A stretch of 59,062 nt of DNA from Corallococcus terminator (GTDB lineage: Bacteria; Myxococcota; Myxococcia; Myxococcales; Myxococcaceae): the NCBI RefSeq assembly GCF_003611635.1, contig NZ_RAVZ01000011.1, positions 1 to 59,062 of the forward strand, given 5' to 3'. A model generated the notes under the pieces. It was not told the origin of the DNA. It saw nothing but the letters and a program-made list of their open reading frames with translations, and did not search any database. Positions 8,834 to 17,162 of this stretch are shown here, piece after piece. The stretch's first letter is position 1. Every line of letters starts with the position of its first letter. A program made the position numbers and the translations under genes.

Positions 8834-9196
8834 TCAGGGACCTCCGACGAGGTTGATCACCTTGCCGTCCTCCGCCACCACGCGCAGCCGGCTGAAGCCC
8901 CAGACCTTGCTGGTCTGCACGGCCTTCACCTCCAGCACGCCATCCTGCTTGCTGCCGGAGAGGTCGATCGTCATTTCGGCGATCGCGTCATCATCTTGAT
9001 GACGCGTTTCACCTGAGAAGAAGAAGGCACCGCTGACGGGGGCGCCCAGGGACTTGATGACCTTCGGATTGTTCGTCACCCGCGCCAACGCCTCTTCGTG
9101 GGGGAACATGCTCCGGAACCACATGCCTCCGCAGCCGCAGCACATCAGGGGCAATCCCACGAGCGCTCCGACGACCCACTTCATTGTTGGCGACAT
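8834..9196 (-). CDS. Coa1-like (cytochrome oxidase assembly factor 1 family) membrane protein
   Basis: 120 residues. One N-terminal hydrophobic segment (WVVGALVGLPLMCCGCGG) is followed by a small exported domain with VIKSLGAPVSGAFFFSG, a GSKQDG turn and VWGFSRLRVVAEDGK at the C-terminus. This layout matches the Coa1 family, single-pass proteins first known from cytochrome c oxidase assembly; bacterial members have no proven function. AGGAGCAGGAA precedes the ATG at 9196. The next gene upstream encodes a clear paralogue, so the pair arose by tandem duplication. Confidence 0.7.
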   Translation of the reverse strand: MSPTMKWVVGALVGLPLMCCGCGGMWFRSMFPHEEALARVTNNPKVIKSLGAPVSGAFFFSGETRHQDDDAIAEMTIDLSGSKQDGVLEVKAVQTSKVWGFSRLRVVAEDGKVINLVGGP

Positions 9197-9260
9197 TTCC
9201 TGCTCCTGACTGTGTTGGTCATGACGACTGTATTTCAGGTTTCCAAAGAGACGCCCGGGG

Positions 9261-9668
9261 TCAGTAGTTCCCCACGACGGTGATTCCCCTGCCGTCCTCC
9301 GCCACCACCCGCAGATTGCTGAAGCCCCAGAGGCCGCCCGCCTTGAAGGCCTTCACCTGCAGCACGCCGTCCTGCTTGCTGCCGGACAGGCGGATCCGCA
9401 TCCGGGTGACGTGATGCCCCGTGGGCGCGTCGAAGTAGGATTCGCTCAAAAAGAAGAACTCGCCGTGAATGGGCGCTCCCAGGGCATGGATGACCGACGG
9501 GTGCTTCGCCACCCGCTCCAGGGCCTCTTCATGGGGGAGGGTGCTCCTCGTCAGCAGGAACCCCACGACGAAGACGGTGAGCACCACGAGGAACAACCCC
9601 GTGGACGCGCCGCGCGACCGGCCCTCCCCGGGGTGATCCAGGCCGTCTCTCAGGATACGAAAAGGCAT
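9261..9668 (-). CDS. Coa1-like membrane protein, paralogue of the adjacent gene
   Basis: 135 residues with one transmembrane segment (FLVVLTVFVVGFLL) and then a domain that aligns along its length with the neighbour: LPHEEALERV, VIHALGAPIHGEFFF, SGSKQDGVLQVKAF, LWGFSNLRVVAEDG. An AAGGA site lies about 9 bases before the ATG at 9668. The 64-base gap to the downstream copy suggests co-transcription. The function is as uncertain as for its paralogue. Confidence 0.7.
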   Translation of the reverse strand: MPFRILRDGLDHPGEGRSRGASTGLFLVVLTVFVVGFLLTRSTLPHEEALERVAKHPSVIHALGAPIHGEFFFLSESYFDAPTGHHVTRMRIRLSGSKQDGVLQVKAFKAGGLWGFSNLRVVAEDGRGITVVGNY

Positions 9669-9936
9669 CGGGCGGTCCTTCTGAACTCAGGGGTTTCCGG
9701 AAACACCCTATAGGCGCGGGCCCGAATCGGCGAAAATCAGGAAAAGGTACAGGGCCCTGGGTCGGTGCGCTTGTAACCAGATCCGTTACGTCCTTCCGCC
9801 TGCGAGCCCGGTGGCGGAGCCTTGGTGGTTCAGCTCCTCCGTTGTGCCGGGGCCCCTTCGGGATCGCGCCGGGAATGCGCTACGGTGGGGATGGGTACGG
9901 CGGAACTGGGACCGCCGCGACGTGGACAGGTGAAAC

Positions 9937-10479
9937 GTGGCTGAAGAGATTGTGTATCGCCATACGATTGAAGGGCTCTTCCGTTCCATTGGCGACCGTC
10001 TCACGCCCGACCTGAAAGACAAGCTGAGCGATGCGGGATTGGATCTGGACGCGAATGCGCCTGGCAACACCTCCCGGACCGTGTTCGCCAAAGCCCTGCG
10101 CATCACCGTGCAGTACCTGCATCCGGACGTCGCGGAGGAGGAGGGCTACCGGCGGATCGGCAGCGGCATCATCCAGGGCATGGGGCAGACCCAACTGGGC
10201 AAGGCGCTCATCTCCATGTGGCCCATCTTCGGGCCCGAGCGGGTCGTCGTCCGCATCCAGGAGAGCTTCGCCAACGTGAACAACTACCAGAAGAGCGAAC
10301 TGCTCACCCAGGGCCCCGCGCACCACCTCATCCGCGTGAGCGAGTGCAACGGGAACCCGGGCTACCTGCGGGGCATCCTCGAAGCGGGACTGGCGCGCGC
10401 CGGAGCCCGCAACCTGCGCGTCGAGCCCTTCGACTTCGACGGTCAGGCCTGCTCCTACCGCGTTCGCTGGGACCCCTGA
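9937..10479 (+). CDS. DUF2378 (TIGR02265) family protein
   Basis: 180 residues, starting at GTG 9937 with GGACAGG 6 bases upstream. The sequence has the features of the family that is amplified in Myxococcus and relatives: an N-terminal helix with GLF, then GYRRIGSGIIQGMGQTQLGKA, and a C-terminal half with RVSECNGNPGYLRGILEAGL. No catalytic motif, signal peptide or membrane segment is seen, so it is probably a cytosolic protein of about 20 kDa. The biochemical role of the family is unknown. It stands alone between the Coa1-like pair and a lipoprotein gene. Confidence 0.8.
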   Translation: MAEEIVYRHTIEGLFRSIGDRLTPDLKDKLSDAGLDLDANAPGNTSRTVFAKALRITVQYLHPDVAEEEGYRRIGSGIIQGMGQTQLGKALISMWPIFGPERVVVRIQESFANVNNYQKSELLTQGPAHHLIRVSECNGNPGYLRGILEAGLARAGARNLRVEPFDFDGQACSYRVRWDP

Positions 10480-10586
10480 GCACTTCCCTGACTGGCATGT
10501 TTTACAGGGTATGAAACAGATGGGCTGCTCTATGCTTCAGGGACACGCCGTTTCTTCACGGCCCTGAAGACGAGGAGCAGTCCTTG

Positions 10587-12149
10587 ATGCGTTTCCAGAA
10601 CCGCGGTCGCATGCTGTGTTTCACGGGAGCCGTGCTGCTCTCGCTGTCCTGTGGTCCCCAGGAGGAAGGGGACGGGCCTGTCGAAACGGACGGGACGTAC
10701 GGCAGCCAGGAGGCGGCGCTCACGGCGCCGACGCTGCTGGAGGCGGTGCCGGGCGATGGGCAGGTGACCCTGCGCTGGAGCGCGGGCGCAGCGGGCACCC
10801 AGGGCTATCAGGTGCGCTTCCGCGTGGCGGGGGGAAGCTGGGCCTACCGGGGCGCGGGGACCGCGACGACGTTCGCCGTGACGGGGCTGAGCAACGGCAC
10901 CCGCTACGACTTCCACGTGCGCATCAAGGGGTCCACGGGGGAGACGACCTCCGGATATTCGAATGGCCTGTCCGCGACGCCGACGGCGGACGAGTGCACG
11001 GGGACGGCGGTGCGCCACATCACCGTCACCGGCGCGGGGACGAAGGACGGCTTGTCAGCGCAGAGCGCGGGCACGCTCGCGAACCTGAACACATTCATCC
11101 AGGCGGTGGGCCCGGGCGGGACGGTGTGCATCCACGGGGGCCTCTATGGCACCGGCACCACGGTGTCCCAGGGCGGCGCGGTGGGGGCTCCCGTCACCCT
11201 CAAGGGCGTGGAGGGCCGACCCGTCTTCCAATCCACCTTCGAAGCCTCCACCCGCGCGAAGACGGGGCCGGTGGCCTTCCAGGTGCGCGCCAGCAACCTG
11301 GTCTTCCACAACCTGGAGTTCCGCCACGTGGGCACGTGCTTCGCGTTCAAGGGCGCGTACCCCGTGTCCAACGTGACGCTGAGCCAGTTCCGCGCGGAGA
11401 ACCTGGCCACCTGCGTGGACATGGAGCGCTCCAGCACCGCGGCCTTCACGAACCTGACCATCCGTGACGCGATGATCCTCCAGTTCACGCGCGGCGGCAT
11501 CTTCCTCGCCTCCGGCACCAACCACTCGCTCGTGGAGGATGTCTACGTGGACATGGAGCCGGACCAGATTGGCGGGCAGGGCAGTGACTACCCCGTGGGC
11601 ATCGCCCTCTACGACACCACGAACAACGTGACGCTCCGCCGGGCCACGGTGATGAACGTCATCGGCATGAAGACGGGCTACACGCAGGGGGATGGTATCG
11701 ACGGGGAGAGCTCCGCGAGCGACGTCGTCCTGGAGGACAGCTACTTCCGGGGCTCGCAGGATGGCTGCGTCGACACCAAGGTGCGCAACATGCTCATCCG
11801 GAACACCGTCGCCGCGGAGTGCAAGCGCAACTTCCGCCTGTGGCAGTCCGTGACGCCGGGCCCGCGCGTGGAGGACGTGTCCAGCTACCAGCCGCGCGAC
11901 GGCCACTTCTTCATGCACTCGGGGGCCACGACGGCGAAGAACATCGCTGTCTACTCCAGCAACGCCGCGAAGCTGGTCGCCTATGACTGTGATTTATCCG
12001 GGTGCACCTTCAACGCGGAAGGGCTTCGCGGAACGCTGCTGGATGCCAGCAAGCTCAACGCGACCGGCACCGTGACAGGCAACACCCTCGTGTACGGACA
12101 GGTCGTCACCATTCCTGCCGTGCCCAACACGACGTCGTTCACGCCGTAG
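10587..12149 (+). CDS. Lipoprotein with fibronectin type III and right-handed beta-helix domains
   Basis: 520 residues from ATG 10587 (GAGGAG 9 bases upstream; a TTG one codon earlier is less likely). The N-terminal signal ends in lipobox LSLSC. Residues about 45-135 form a fibronectin type III domain (PGDGQVTLRWS, GLSNGTRYDFHVR). The remaining about 380 residues are a Pel-like parallel beta-helix with repeating turns such as LVFHNLEFRHVGTC, VTLSQFRAENLATC and VVLEDSYFRGSQDGC. Such proteins bind or cleave polysaccharides; no pectate-lyase Ca/Arg active site could be assigned by eye. It is probably an outer-membrane or surface glycan-acting protein. Confidence 0.75.
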   Translation: MRFQNRGRMLCFTGAVLLSLSCGPQEEGDGPVETDGTYGSQEAALTAPTLLEAVPGDGQVTLRWSAGAAGTQGYQVRFRVAGGSWAYRGAGTATTFAVTGLSNGTRYDFHVRIKGSTGETTSGYSNGLSATPTADECTGTAVRHITVTGAGTKDGLSAQSAGTLANLNTFIQAVGPGGTVCIHGGLYGTGTTVSQGGAVGAPVTLKGVEGRPVFQSTFEASTRAKTGPVAFQVRASNLVFHNLEFRHVGTCFAFKGAYPVSNVTLSQFRAENLATCVDMERSSTAAFTNLTIRDAMILQFTRGGIFLASGTNHSLVEDVYVDMEPDQIGGQGSDYPVGIALYDTTNNVTLRRATVMNVIGMKTGYTQGDGIDGESSASDVVLEDSYFRGSQDGCVDTKVRNMLIRNTVAAECKRNFRLWQSVTPGPRVEDVSSYQPRDGHFFMHSGATTAKNIAVYSSNAAKLVAYDCDLSGCTFNAEGLRGTLLDASKLNATGTVTGNTLVYGQVVTIPAVPNTTSFTP

Positions 12150-12157
12150 GCACGCCC

Positions 12158-12184
12158 GGGCGGCCCTTGTCGGAAGAGCCGCCC
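12158..12184. terminator. Hairpin between convergent genes
   Basis: GGGCGGC (12158-12164) pairs with GCCGCCC (12178-12184) across a 13-base loop, between the converging beta-helix lipoprotein and TetR genes. There is no U-tract, as is common in this GC-rich group. Confidence 0.45.
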
Positions 12185-12216
12185 CTGCGACGGGACGGGA
12201 TGACCCGAAGCGTGAA

Positions 12217-12831
12217 TCAGTCCGGGTGAAGCTGCGCTTCGAAGATCCGCGCCCAGTGGGCGATGACCTTGCGGCGACGGGCGGTGTCGTCCTGGAGCAG
12301 GTTCGCGAGCGCCAGGCCCCGGAGCAGGTCGAGCGTCGCGCGCACGGAGTCGCGGACTCCCGGGTCGCGGTCTTCGAGTCCGAGCAGCTCGACGGTGAGC
12401 CGGTGGACCTCACGGCCCACATGCGCCTGGAGGGGGAGAAGGCGTGTCTTCAGCTCCGCGTCGGCCACGGCCGCCACCCACAGGTGGGTCGCGGCGGTGA
12501 AGAGCGGCCCTGCGTAGATGTCGTGGAGCAGGTTGAGCAGGGGCTCCACGCGCCTGCGGCTGGGCGGTAGGAGCTTCGCGCGTCGGGACAGCTCCTCCAT
12601 CTGTTGATGGAAGACGTGCTCGACCGCGGCCGCGACGAGGGCCGCGCGCGTCGGGAAGTGGTGCTGGCAGGCGCCTCGCGACACCCCGGCCCGCTCGGCG
12701 ATGGCGCCCACCGTCGCTCCGGCCCAACCCTGCTCGACGAGCACCTCGATGGCGGCCGACATCAGTTTCTGCCGCGTCACCCGGCTGCGTTCCTGCTCCT
12801 GCCTCGTCGCTCCGCTCTCCGTACCGCCCAT
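12217..12831 (-). CDS. TetR/AcrR-family transcriptional regulator
   Basis: 204 residues from ATG 12831; an in-frame ATG at 12849 would add six residues, and neither has a strong ribosome site. The helix-turn-helix is at about residues 35-65: TVGAIAERAGVSRGACQHHF followed by PTRAALVAAAVEHV. The C-terminal ligand-binding half is diverged, as usual for the family. It is divergent from the AtuA operon, and the spacer holds a perfect 26-bp palindrome. This arrangement resembles atuR in Pseudomonas, a TetR repressor of the acyclic terpene operon. It probably represses both directions and is released by an acyl-CoA intermediate (inference). Confidence 0.85.
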   Translation of the reverse strand: MGGTESGATRQEQERSRVTRQKLMSAAIEVLVEQGWAGATVGAIAERAGVSRGACQHHFPTRAALVAAAVEHVFHQQMEELSRRAKLLPPSRRRVEPLLNLLHDIYAGPLFTAATHLWVAAVADAELKTRLLPLQAHVGREVHRLTVELLGLEDRDPGVRDSVRATLDLLRGLALANLLQDDTARRRKVIAHWARIFEAQLHPD

Positions 12832-12856
12832 GTCCCGACGCTGGGGCATGGGACTG

Positions 12857-12882
12857 AAAAAAGCAATCATGATTGCTTTTTT
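12857..12882. promoter_or_regulatory. Perfect 26-bp palindromic operator
   Basis: The core GCAATCATGATTGC (12863-12876) is flanked by six A on the left and six T on the right, giving a perfect dyad. It stands out sharply in a 70% GC background. It lies 26 bases upstream of the chosen TetR start and 46 bases upstream of the AtuA start, the expected place for a shared TetR operator. Confidence 0.8.
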
Positions 12883-12928
12883 AGGCGTGGGGGGACAGAC
12901 TCCGAAGCTCACTGGAAGGGGAGGAGAG

Positions 12929-14623
12929 ATGGCGGCTCGCTCGCTGCGCATTGGCAATGCATCCGGCTTCTATGGCGACCGTTTCTCCGCCTTCCGCGAG
13001 ATGCTGGAGGGCGGTCCGCTCGACGTGCTCACCGGGGACTACCTGGCGGAGCTGACGCTCCTCATCCTGGGCCGCGACCGGCTGAAGAATCCGGCGGGCG
13101 GCTATGCGCGGACGTTCCTGCGCCAGTTGGAGGACACGCTCGGCCTCGCGGTGGAGAAGAAGGTCCGCATCGTCGCGAACGCCGGCGGCCTCAACCCCGC
13201 GGGGCTCGCGGACGACCTGCGCGCGCTCACCGCGAAGCTGGGCCTGTCCGTGCGCGTCGCGCATGTCGAAGGCGACGATCTCGTCGGCCGGGCGGACGAG
13301 CTCGGCTTCGACCAGCCCCTCACGGCGAACGCCTATCTGGGCGCCTGGGGCATCGCGGCGTGCCTGGACGCGGGCGCGGACATCGTCGTCACGGGGCGCG
13401 TGACGGACGCTTCGCTCGTCGTCGGCCCCGCGGCTTCCCACTTCGGCTGGAAGCGCCACGACTGGGACCGCCTCGCGGGCGCCATGGTCGCCGGCCACGT
13501 CCTCGAATGTGGAGCCCAGGCGACGGGCGGCAACTTCGCGTTCTTCAACGAACTCGACGTGCGCCGCCCAGGCTTCCCGCTGGCGGAGGTCTTCGAGGAC
13601 GGCTCCAGCATCATCACGAAGCACCCGGACACCGGTGGGTCCGTCACCGTCGACACGGTGAAGGCCCAGCTCGTCTATGAAATTGGCGGTGCCCGTTACG
13701 CGGGCCCCGACGCCACCGCGCGCTTCGACACCATCGAGGTGGAGTCCCAGGGCACCGACCGGGTGCGCCTGTGGGGCACCCGGGGTGAGCCGCCGCCTCC
13801 GGACGTGAAGGTGTGCCTCAACCGGCTCGGCGGGTTCCGCAACGAGGCGGACTTCATGCTCGTCGGCCTCGACATCGAAGCGAAGGCCGCGCTCGTGCGG
13901 GCGCAACTGGATGCGGCGCTCCGCCCGAGGCCGTCGGAGGTCGTCTACACGCTCGCGCGCACCGAAGGCCCCGACGCACCGAGCGAGGAGCAGGCCTCCG
14001 CGACCCTGCGCGTCGCCGTGAAGGACGCCGACGCGAAGGCCGTGGGACGCCCCTTCAGCAGCGCCGTGGTGGAGTTGGCCCTGGCCAGCTACCCCGGCTT
14101 CTTCCTGCCCCGGCTGCCCGGTGACGCCTCGCCCTTCGGTGTCTACACGCCGGCTTTCGTCCCTGCCGGCAAGGTGCCGCACATCGCGGTGCTCCCGGAC
14201 GGGGCGCGCGTCGATGTGGCACCCCCTGACGAGACGCTTGGGCTGGAAGGGGTCGCGACACCGTCACTGCCGCCACCGCCGCCCCCGGGGGCCACGAAGC
14301 GCGTGCCGCTGGGCCGGGTGGCCCTGGCTCGCAGCGGGGACAAGGGCGGGGACGCCAACGTGGGCGTGTGGGTCCGCACAGAAGAGGCGTGGCATTGGCT
14401 GGTGCACACCCTCACGGAGGACCGGCTCCGGGCACTCCTTCCGGAAGCGCGCGAGCTCACCGTCCACCGGCACGTGCTTCCAAACCTGCGTGCGTTGAAC
14501 TTCGTCATCGAGCGACTGCTCGGCGAGGGCGTTTCGTCGTCCACCCGCTTCGACCCGCAGGCCAAGGCGCTGGGCGAATGGCTCCGCTCGCGCCACATCG
14601 ACGTCCCCGAATCACTTCTTTGA
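12929..14623 (+). CDS. atuA: AtuA-like acyclic terpene utilisation protein (DUF1446)
   Basis: 564 residues from ATG 12929, directly after a GGGGAGGAG ribosome site. The N-terminal about 450 residues are DUF1446/AtuA: LRIGNASGFYGDR, LTGDYLAELTLLI, IVANAGGLNP, DIVVTGRVTDASLV, GHVLECGAQATGGNF. The C-terminal about 100 residues are the AtuA-associated ferredoxin-like-fold domain, with LARSGDKGGDANVGVW. AtuA is needed for citronellol/geraniol breakdown in Pseudomonas, but its chemistry is not settled. It is the first gene of a four-gene operon with an SDR and both subunits of a biotin-dependent acyl-CoA carboxylase. The operon is probably repressed by the divergent TetR. Confidence 0.85.
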   Translation: MAARSLRIGNASGFYGDRFSAFREMLEGGPLDVLTGDYLAELTLLILGRDRLKNPAGGYARTFLRQLEDTLGLAVEKKVRIVANAGGLNPAGLADDLRALTAKLGLSVRVAHVEGDDLVGRADELGFDQPLTANAYLGAWGIAACLDAGADIVVTGRVTDASLVVGPAASHFGWKRHDWDRLAGAMVAGHVLECGAQATGGNFAFFNELDVRRPGFPLAEVFEDGSSIITKHPDTGGSVTVDTVKAQLVYEIGGARYAGPDATARFDTIEVESQGTDRVRLWGTRGEPPPPDVKVCLNRLGGFRNEADFMLVGLDIEAKAALVRAQLDAALRPRPSEVVYTLARTEGPDAPSEEQASATLRVAVKDADAKAVGRPFSSAVVELALASYPGFFLPRLPGDASPFGVYTPAFVPAGKVPHIAVLPDGARVDVAPPDETLGLEGVATPSLPPPPPPGATKRVPLGRVALARSGDKGGDANVGVWVRTEEAWHWLVHTLTEDRLRALLPEARELTVHRHVLPNLRALNFVIERLLGEGVSSSTRFDPQAKALGEWLRSRHIDVPESLL

Positions 14624-14655
14624 GCCGCGGGCCCCAGGGCATCGAGGGAAATACG

Positions 14656-15534
14656 ATGGGATACCGTTCAGTCTTCGCTCCTGGCTCCTTCGCGGGCCGC
14701 ACCATCCTCGTCACCGGCGCGGGCAGTGGCATTGGTCGCTGCACGGCGCATGAGCTCGCGTCGCTGGGCGCGCACGTCGTCCTCGTCGGCCGCAAGGAGG
14801 AGAAGCTCGCGCGGGTCGCCGGGGAGCTGGCGGCCGAAGGGCATGCGTCGAGCCAGCACGCGGTGGACATCCGCGACGAGGCCGCGGTGCGCGACATGGT
14901 CGCCGCCGTCGTTCAGGCGCATGGCCGCATCCACGGGCTCGTGAACAACGCCGGCGGGCAGTTCCCCTCGCCGCTCGCGCTCATCTCCAAGAAGGGCTTC
15001 GACGCGGTCGTCGCGACGAACCTCACCGGAGGCTTCCTGGTCGCGCGGGAGGTGTTCACCCAATCCATGTGCGACCACGGCGGCGCCATCGTGAACATGC
15101 TGGCGGACGCCTGGAACGGCATGCCGGGCATGGGCCACTCGGGCGCGGCGCGCGCCGGCATGTTCAACCTGACGCAGACGGCCGCCGTGGAGTGGTCCTC
15201 TTCCGGGGTCCGGGTGAATGCCGTCGCCCCGGGCTGGGTCGCATCCAGCGGGCTCGACACCTACAAGGACCCTGCCGTCCGCGCGCTCATTCCCACGCTG
15301 CGCCAGCAGGTGCCGTTGCACCGGCTGGCCACCGAGGCGGAGGTGAGCGGGGCCATCGTGTTCCTGCTCTCCGACGTGGCGGCGTTCATCACCGGCGAGG
15401 TCATCCGCATCGACGGCGGGGCGTCCTGCAACACCAAGGCGTTCCCGATGCCGGATCACTCGAACTCGAAGCCGTACGACGGATTCCACCTCGCAGCGGC
15501 GCCGCGGATCCTCGACGATCCGAAGGAGCAGTGA
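14656..15534 (+). CDS. SDR-family oxidoreductase with altered active site (Atu operon)
   Basis: 292 residues from ATG 14656 (GAGGG upstream). The Rossmann signature TGAGSGIGR and NNAGG are present, and the C-terminus has the usual FITGEVIRIDGGAS. At the catalytic site, where classical SDRs have YxxxK, this protein reads HSGAARAGMF, so both Tyr and Lys are replaced. 2,4-dienoyl-CoA reductase-like SDRs also lack the standard pair, and Atu clusters carry SDRs of unclear role (AtuB/AtuG), so an enoyl/dienoyl-CoA substrate is possible. The stop codon is one base before the carboxyltransferase start, so translation is coupled. Confidence 0.8.
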   Translation: MGYRSVFAPGSFAGRTILVTGAGSGIGRCTAHELASLGAHVVLVGRKEEKLARVAGELAAEGHASSQHAVDIRDEAAVRDMVAAVVQAHGRIHGLVNNAGGQFPSPLALISKKGFDAVVATNLTGGFLVAREVFTQSMCDHGGAIVNMLADAWNGMPGMGHSGAARAGMFNLTQTAAVEWSSSGVRVNAVAPGWVASSGLDTYKDPAVRALIPTLRQQVPLHRLATEAEVSGAIVFLLSDVAAFITGEVIRIDGGASCNTKAFPMPDHSNSKPYDGFHLAAAPRILDDPKEQ

Positions 15535-15535
15535 C

Positions 15536-17152
15536 ATGCCGACGCTCGTCTCCCAGATTGAATCGGCCTCCACCGCCTTCACCACGCAGCGCCAGGAACT
15601 GATCGCCCGCGTCGCGGAGCTGCGCACCATCGAGCAGAAGTCGCGCGACACGGAGCAACTGGCCCGTGAGAAGTTCACGCAGCGCGGACAGCTCCTGCCG
15701 CGCGAGCGACTGGCGCTGCTGCTCGACCGGGGCTCGCCCTTCCTCGAACTGTCCACGCTCTGCGGCTACAAGCACCACGACGACACCGACGGCTCGCTCG
15801 CCGGCGGCAACATGGTCATCGGCATCGGCTTCGTGTCGCAGGTCCGCTGCCTGGTGTTCGTGAGCAACTCCGCCGTGAAGGGCGGCACCGCGACGCCCTG
15901 GGGCGTCCAGAAGTCGCTCCGCGCGCAGCAGATCGCCCGTGAGAACCGGCTGCCCGTCGTGTCGCTCGTCGAGAGCGGTGGCGCGAACCTGCTCTACCAG
16001 CAGGAGATCTTCATCCCGGGCGGGGAGACCTTCTACAACCAGGCCCGGCTGTCCGCGGCCGGCATTCCGCAGATCACCGTGGTCCACGGCTCCAGCACCG
16101 CGGGCGGCGCGTACATCCCCGGGCTCTCCGACCACGTCGTCATGGTCCGGGGCAAGGCGAAGGTGTTCCTCGCCGGCCCACCGCTGCTGCGCGCGGCGAC
16201 CGGAGAGGTCGCCACGGACGAGGACCTGGGAGGCGCGGAGATGCACGCCACCGTGGCCGGCACCGCCGATCATCTGGCCGAGGACGACGCCGACGGCATC
16301 CGCATCGCGCGGGAGATTGTCGCGTCCCTCGGATGGAACGACGCGTTGCCGCCGACCGCGCGCGCTGGCTTCGAGTCGCCCCGCTACGCGGTGGAGGAGC
16401 TGTGCGGCGTCGTCCCCACCGACCACAAGCGGCCCTACGACTGTCGCGAGGTCATCGCCCGGCTGGTGGATGGTTCGGACTTCACGCCGTTCAAGGACGA
16501 CTACGACGCGCTCACCGTCTGCGGCTGGGCGCGCATCGAGGGCCGGGCGGTGGGGCTCATTGGCAACAACGGACCCATCACGGCCAAGGGGGCGACGAAG
16601 GCGGGGCAGTTCATCCAGCTCTGCTGCCAGGCGCGGACGCCCATCGTCTACCTCCAGAATACGACGGGCTACATGGTGGGAACCCAGTCGGAGCAGGGGG
16701 GCATCGTGAAGCACGGCGCCAAGATGCTCCAGGCGGTCGCCAACGCGACGGTGCCGCAGGTGACGCTCCTGATGGGCGGTGCCTTCGGCGCGGGCAACTA
16801 CGGCATGTGTGGCCGCGCGTTCCACCCGCGCTTCATCTTCGCCTGGCCCAATGCGCGCACGGCGGTGATGGGCGGCGAGCAGGCCGCGAAGGTGCTGTCC
16901 ATCGTCCATGGGGAGAAGGCCCGGCGCGCCGGGATGCCGTTCGACGAAGCGGCGATGGCCGAGTTCTCGCGCCCGCTTGTCGAGCAGTTCGAGCGCGAAT
17001 CGGATGCCTTCCATTGCAGTGCGCGGCTGTTCGACGACGGCGTCATCGACCCGAGGGACACGCGCAAGGTCCTCGGGTTCCTCCTGGCGACGTGCGACGA
17101 GTCCGAGCGCCGCACGCTGTCTCCCAATACCTTTGGCGTCGCCCGGCTGTAG
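15536..17152 (+). CDS. Acyl-CoA carboxylase, carboxyltransferase (beta) subunit, MCC/GCC type
   Basis: 538 residues. Crotonase-fold carboxyltransferase with N- and C-halves: SGGANLLYQQ and STAGGAYIPG in the first, NNGPITAKGATKAGQF and MGGAFGAGNYGMCG in the second. The length equals Pseudomonas AtuC as I recall it. It transfers carboxyl from carboxybiotin to a branched enoyl-CoA: 3-methylcrotonyl-CoA (MCC) in leucine breakdown or geranyl-CoA (GCC) in terpene breakdown. AtuA and an SDR next door favour geranyl-CoA. However, residue 417 is Phe, which as I recall is the MCC-type residue where GCC has Gly. The substrate is therefore open. Confidence 0.85.
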   Translation: MPTLVSQIESASTAFTTQRQELIARVAELRTIEQKSRDTEQLAREKFTQRGQLLPRERLALLLDRGSPFLELSTLCGYKHHDDTDGSLAGGNMVIGIGFVSQVRCLVFVSNSAVKGGTATPWGVQKSLRAQQIARENRLPVVSLVESGGANLLYQQEIFIPGGETFYNQARLSAAGIPQITVVHGSSTAGGAYIPGLSDHVVMVRGKAKVFLAGPPLLRAATGEVATDEDLGGAEMHATVAGTADHLAEDDADGIRIAREIVASLGWNDALPPTARAGFESPRYAVEELCGVVPTDHKRPYDCREVIARLVDGSDFTPFKDDYDALTVCGWARIEGRAVGLIGNNGPITAKGATKAGQFIQLCCQARTPIVYLQNTTGYMVGTQSEQGGIVKHGAKMLQAVANATVPQVTLLMGGAFGAGNYGMCGRAFHPRFIFAWPNARTAVMGGEQAAKVLSIVHGEKARRAGMPFDEAAMAEFSRPLVEQFERESDAFHCSARLFDDGVIDPRDTRKVLGFLLATCDESERRTLSPNTFGVARL

Positions 17153-17162
17153 CGAGGGAACC

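Noticed and set aside
10491-10506. Sigma-54 promoter (TGGCATGTTTTACA) before the beta-helix lipoprotein gene
   Set aside because: The -12 element lacks the required GC, so the match is too poor to report.
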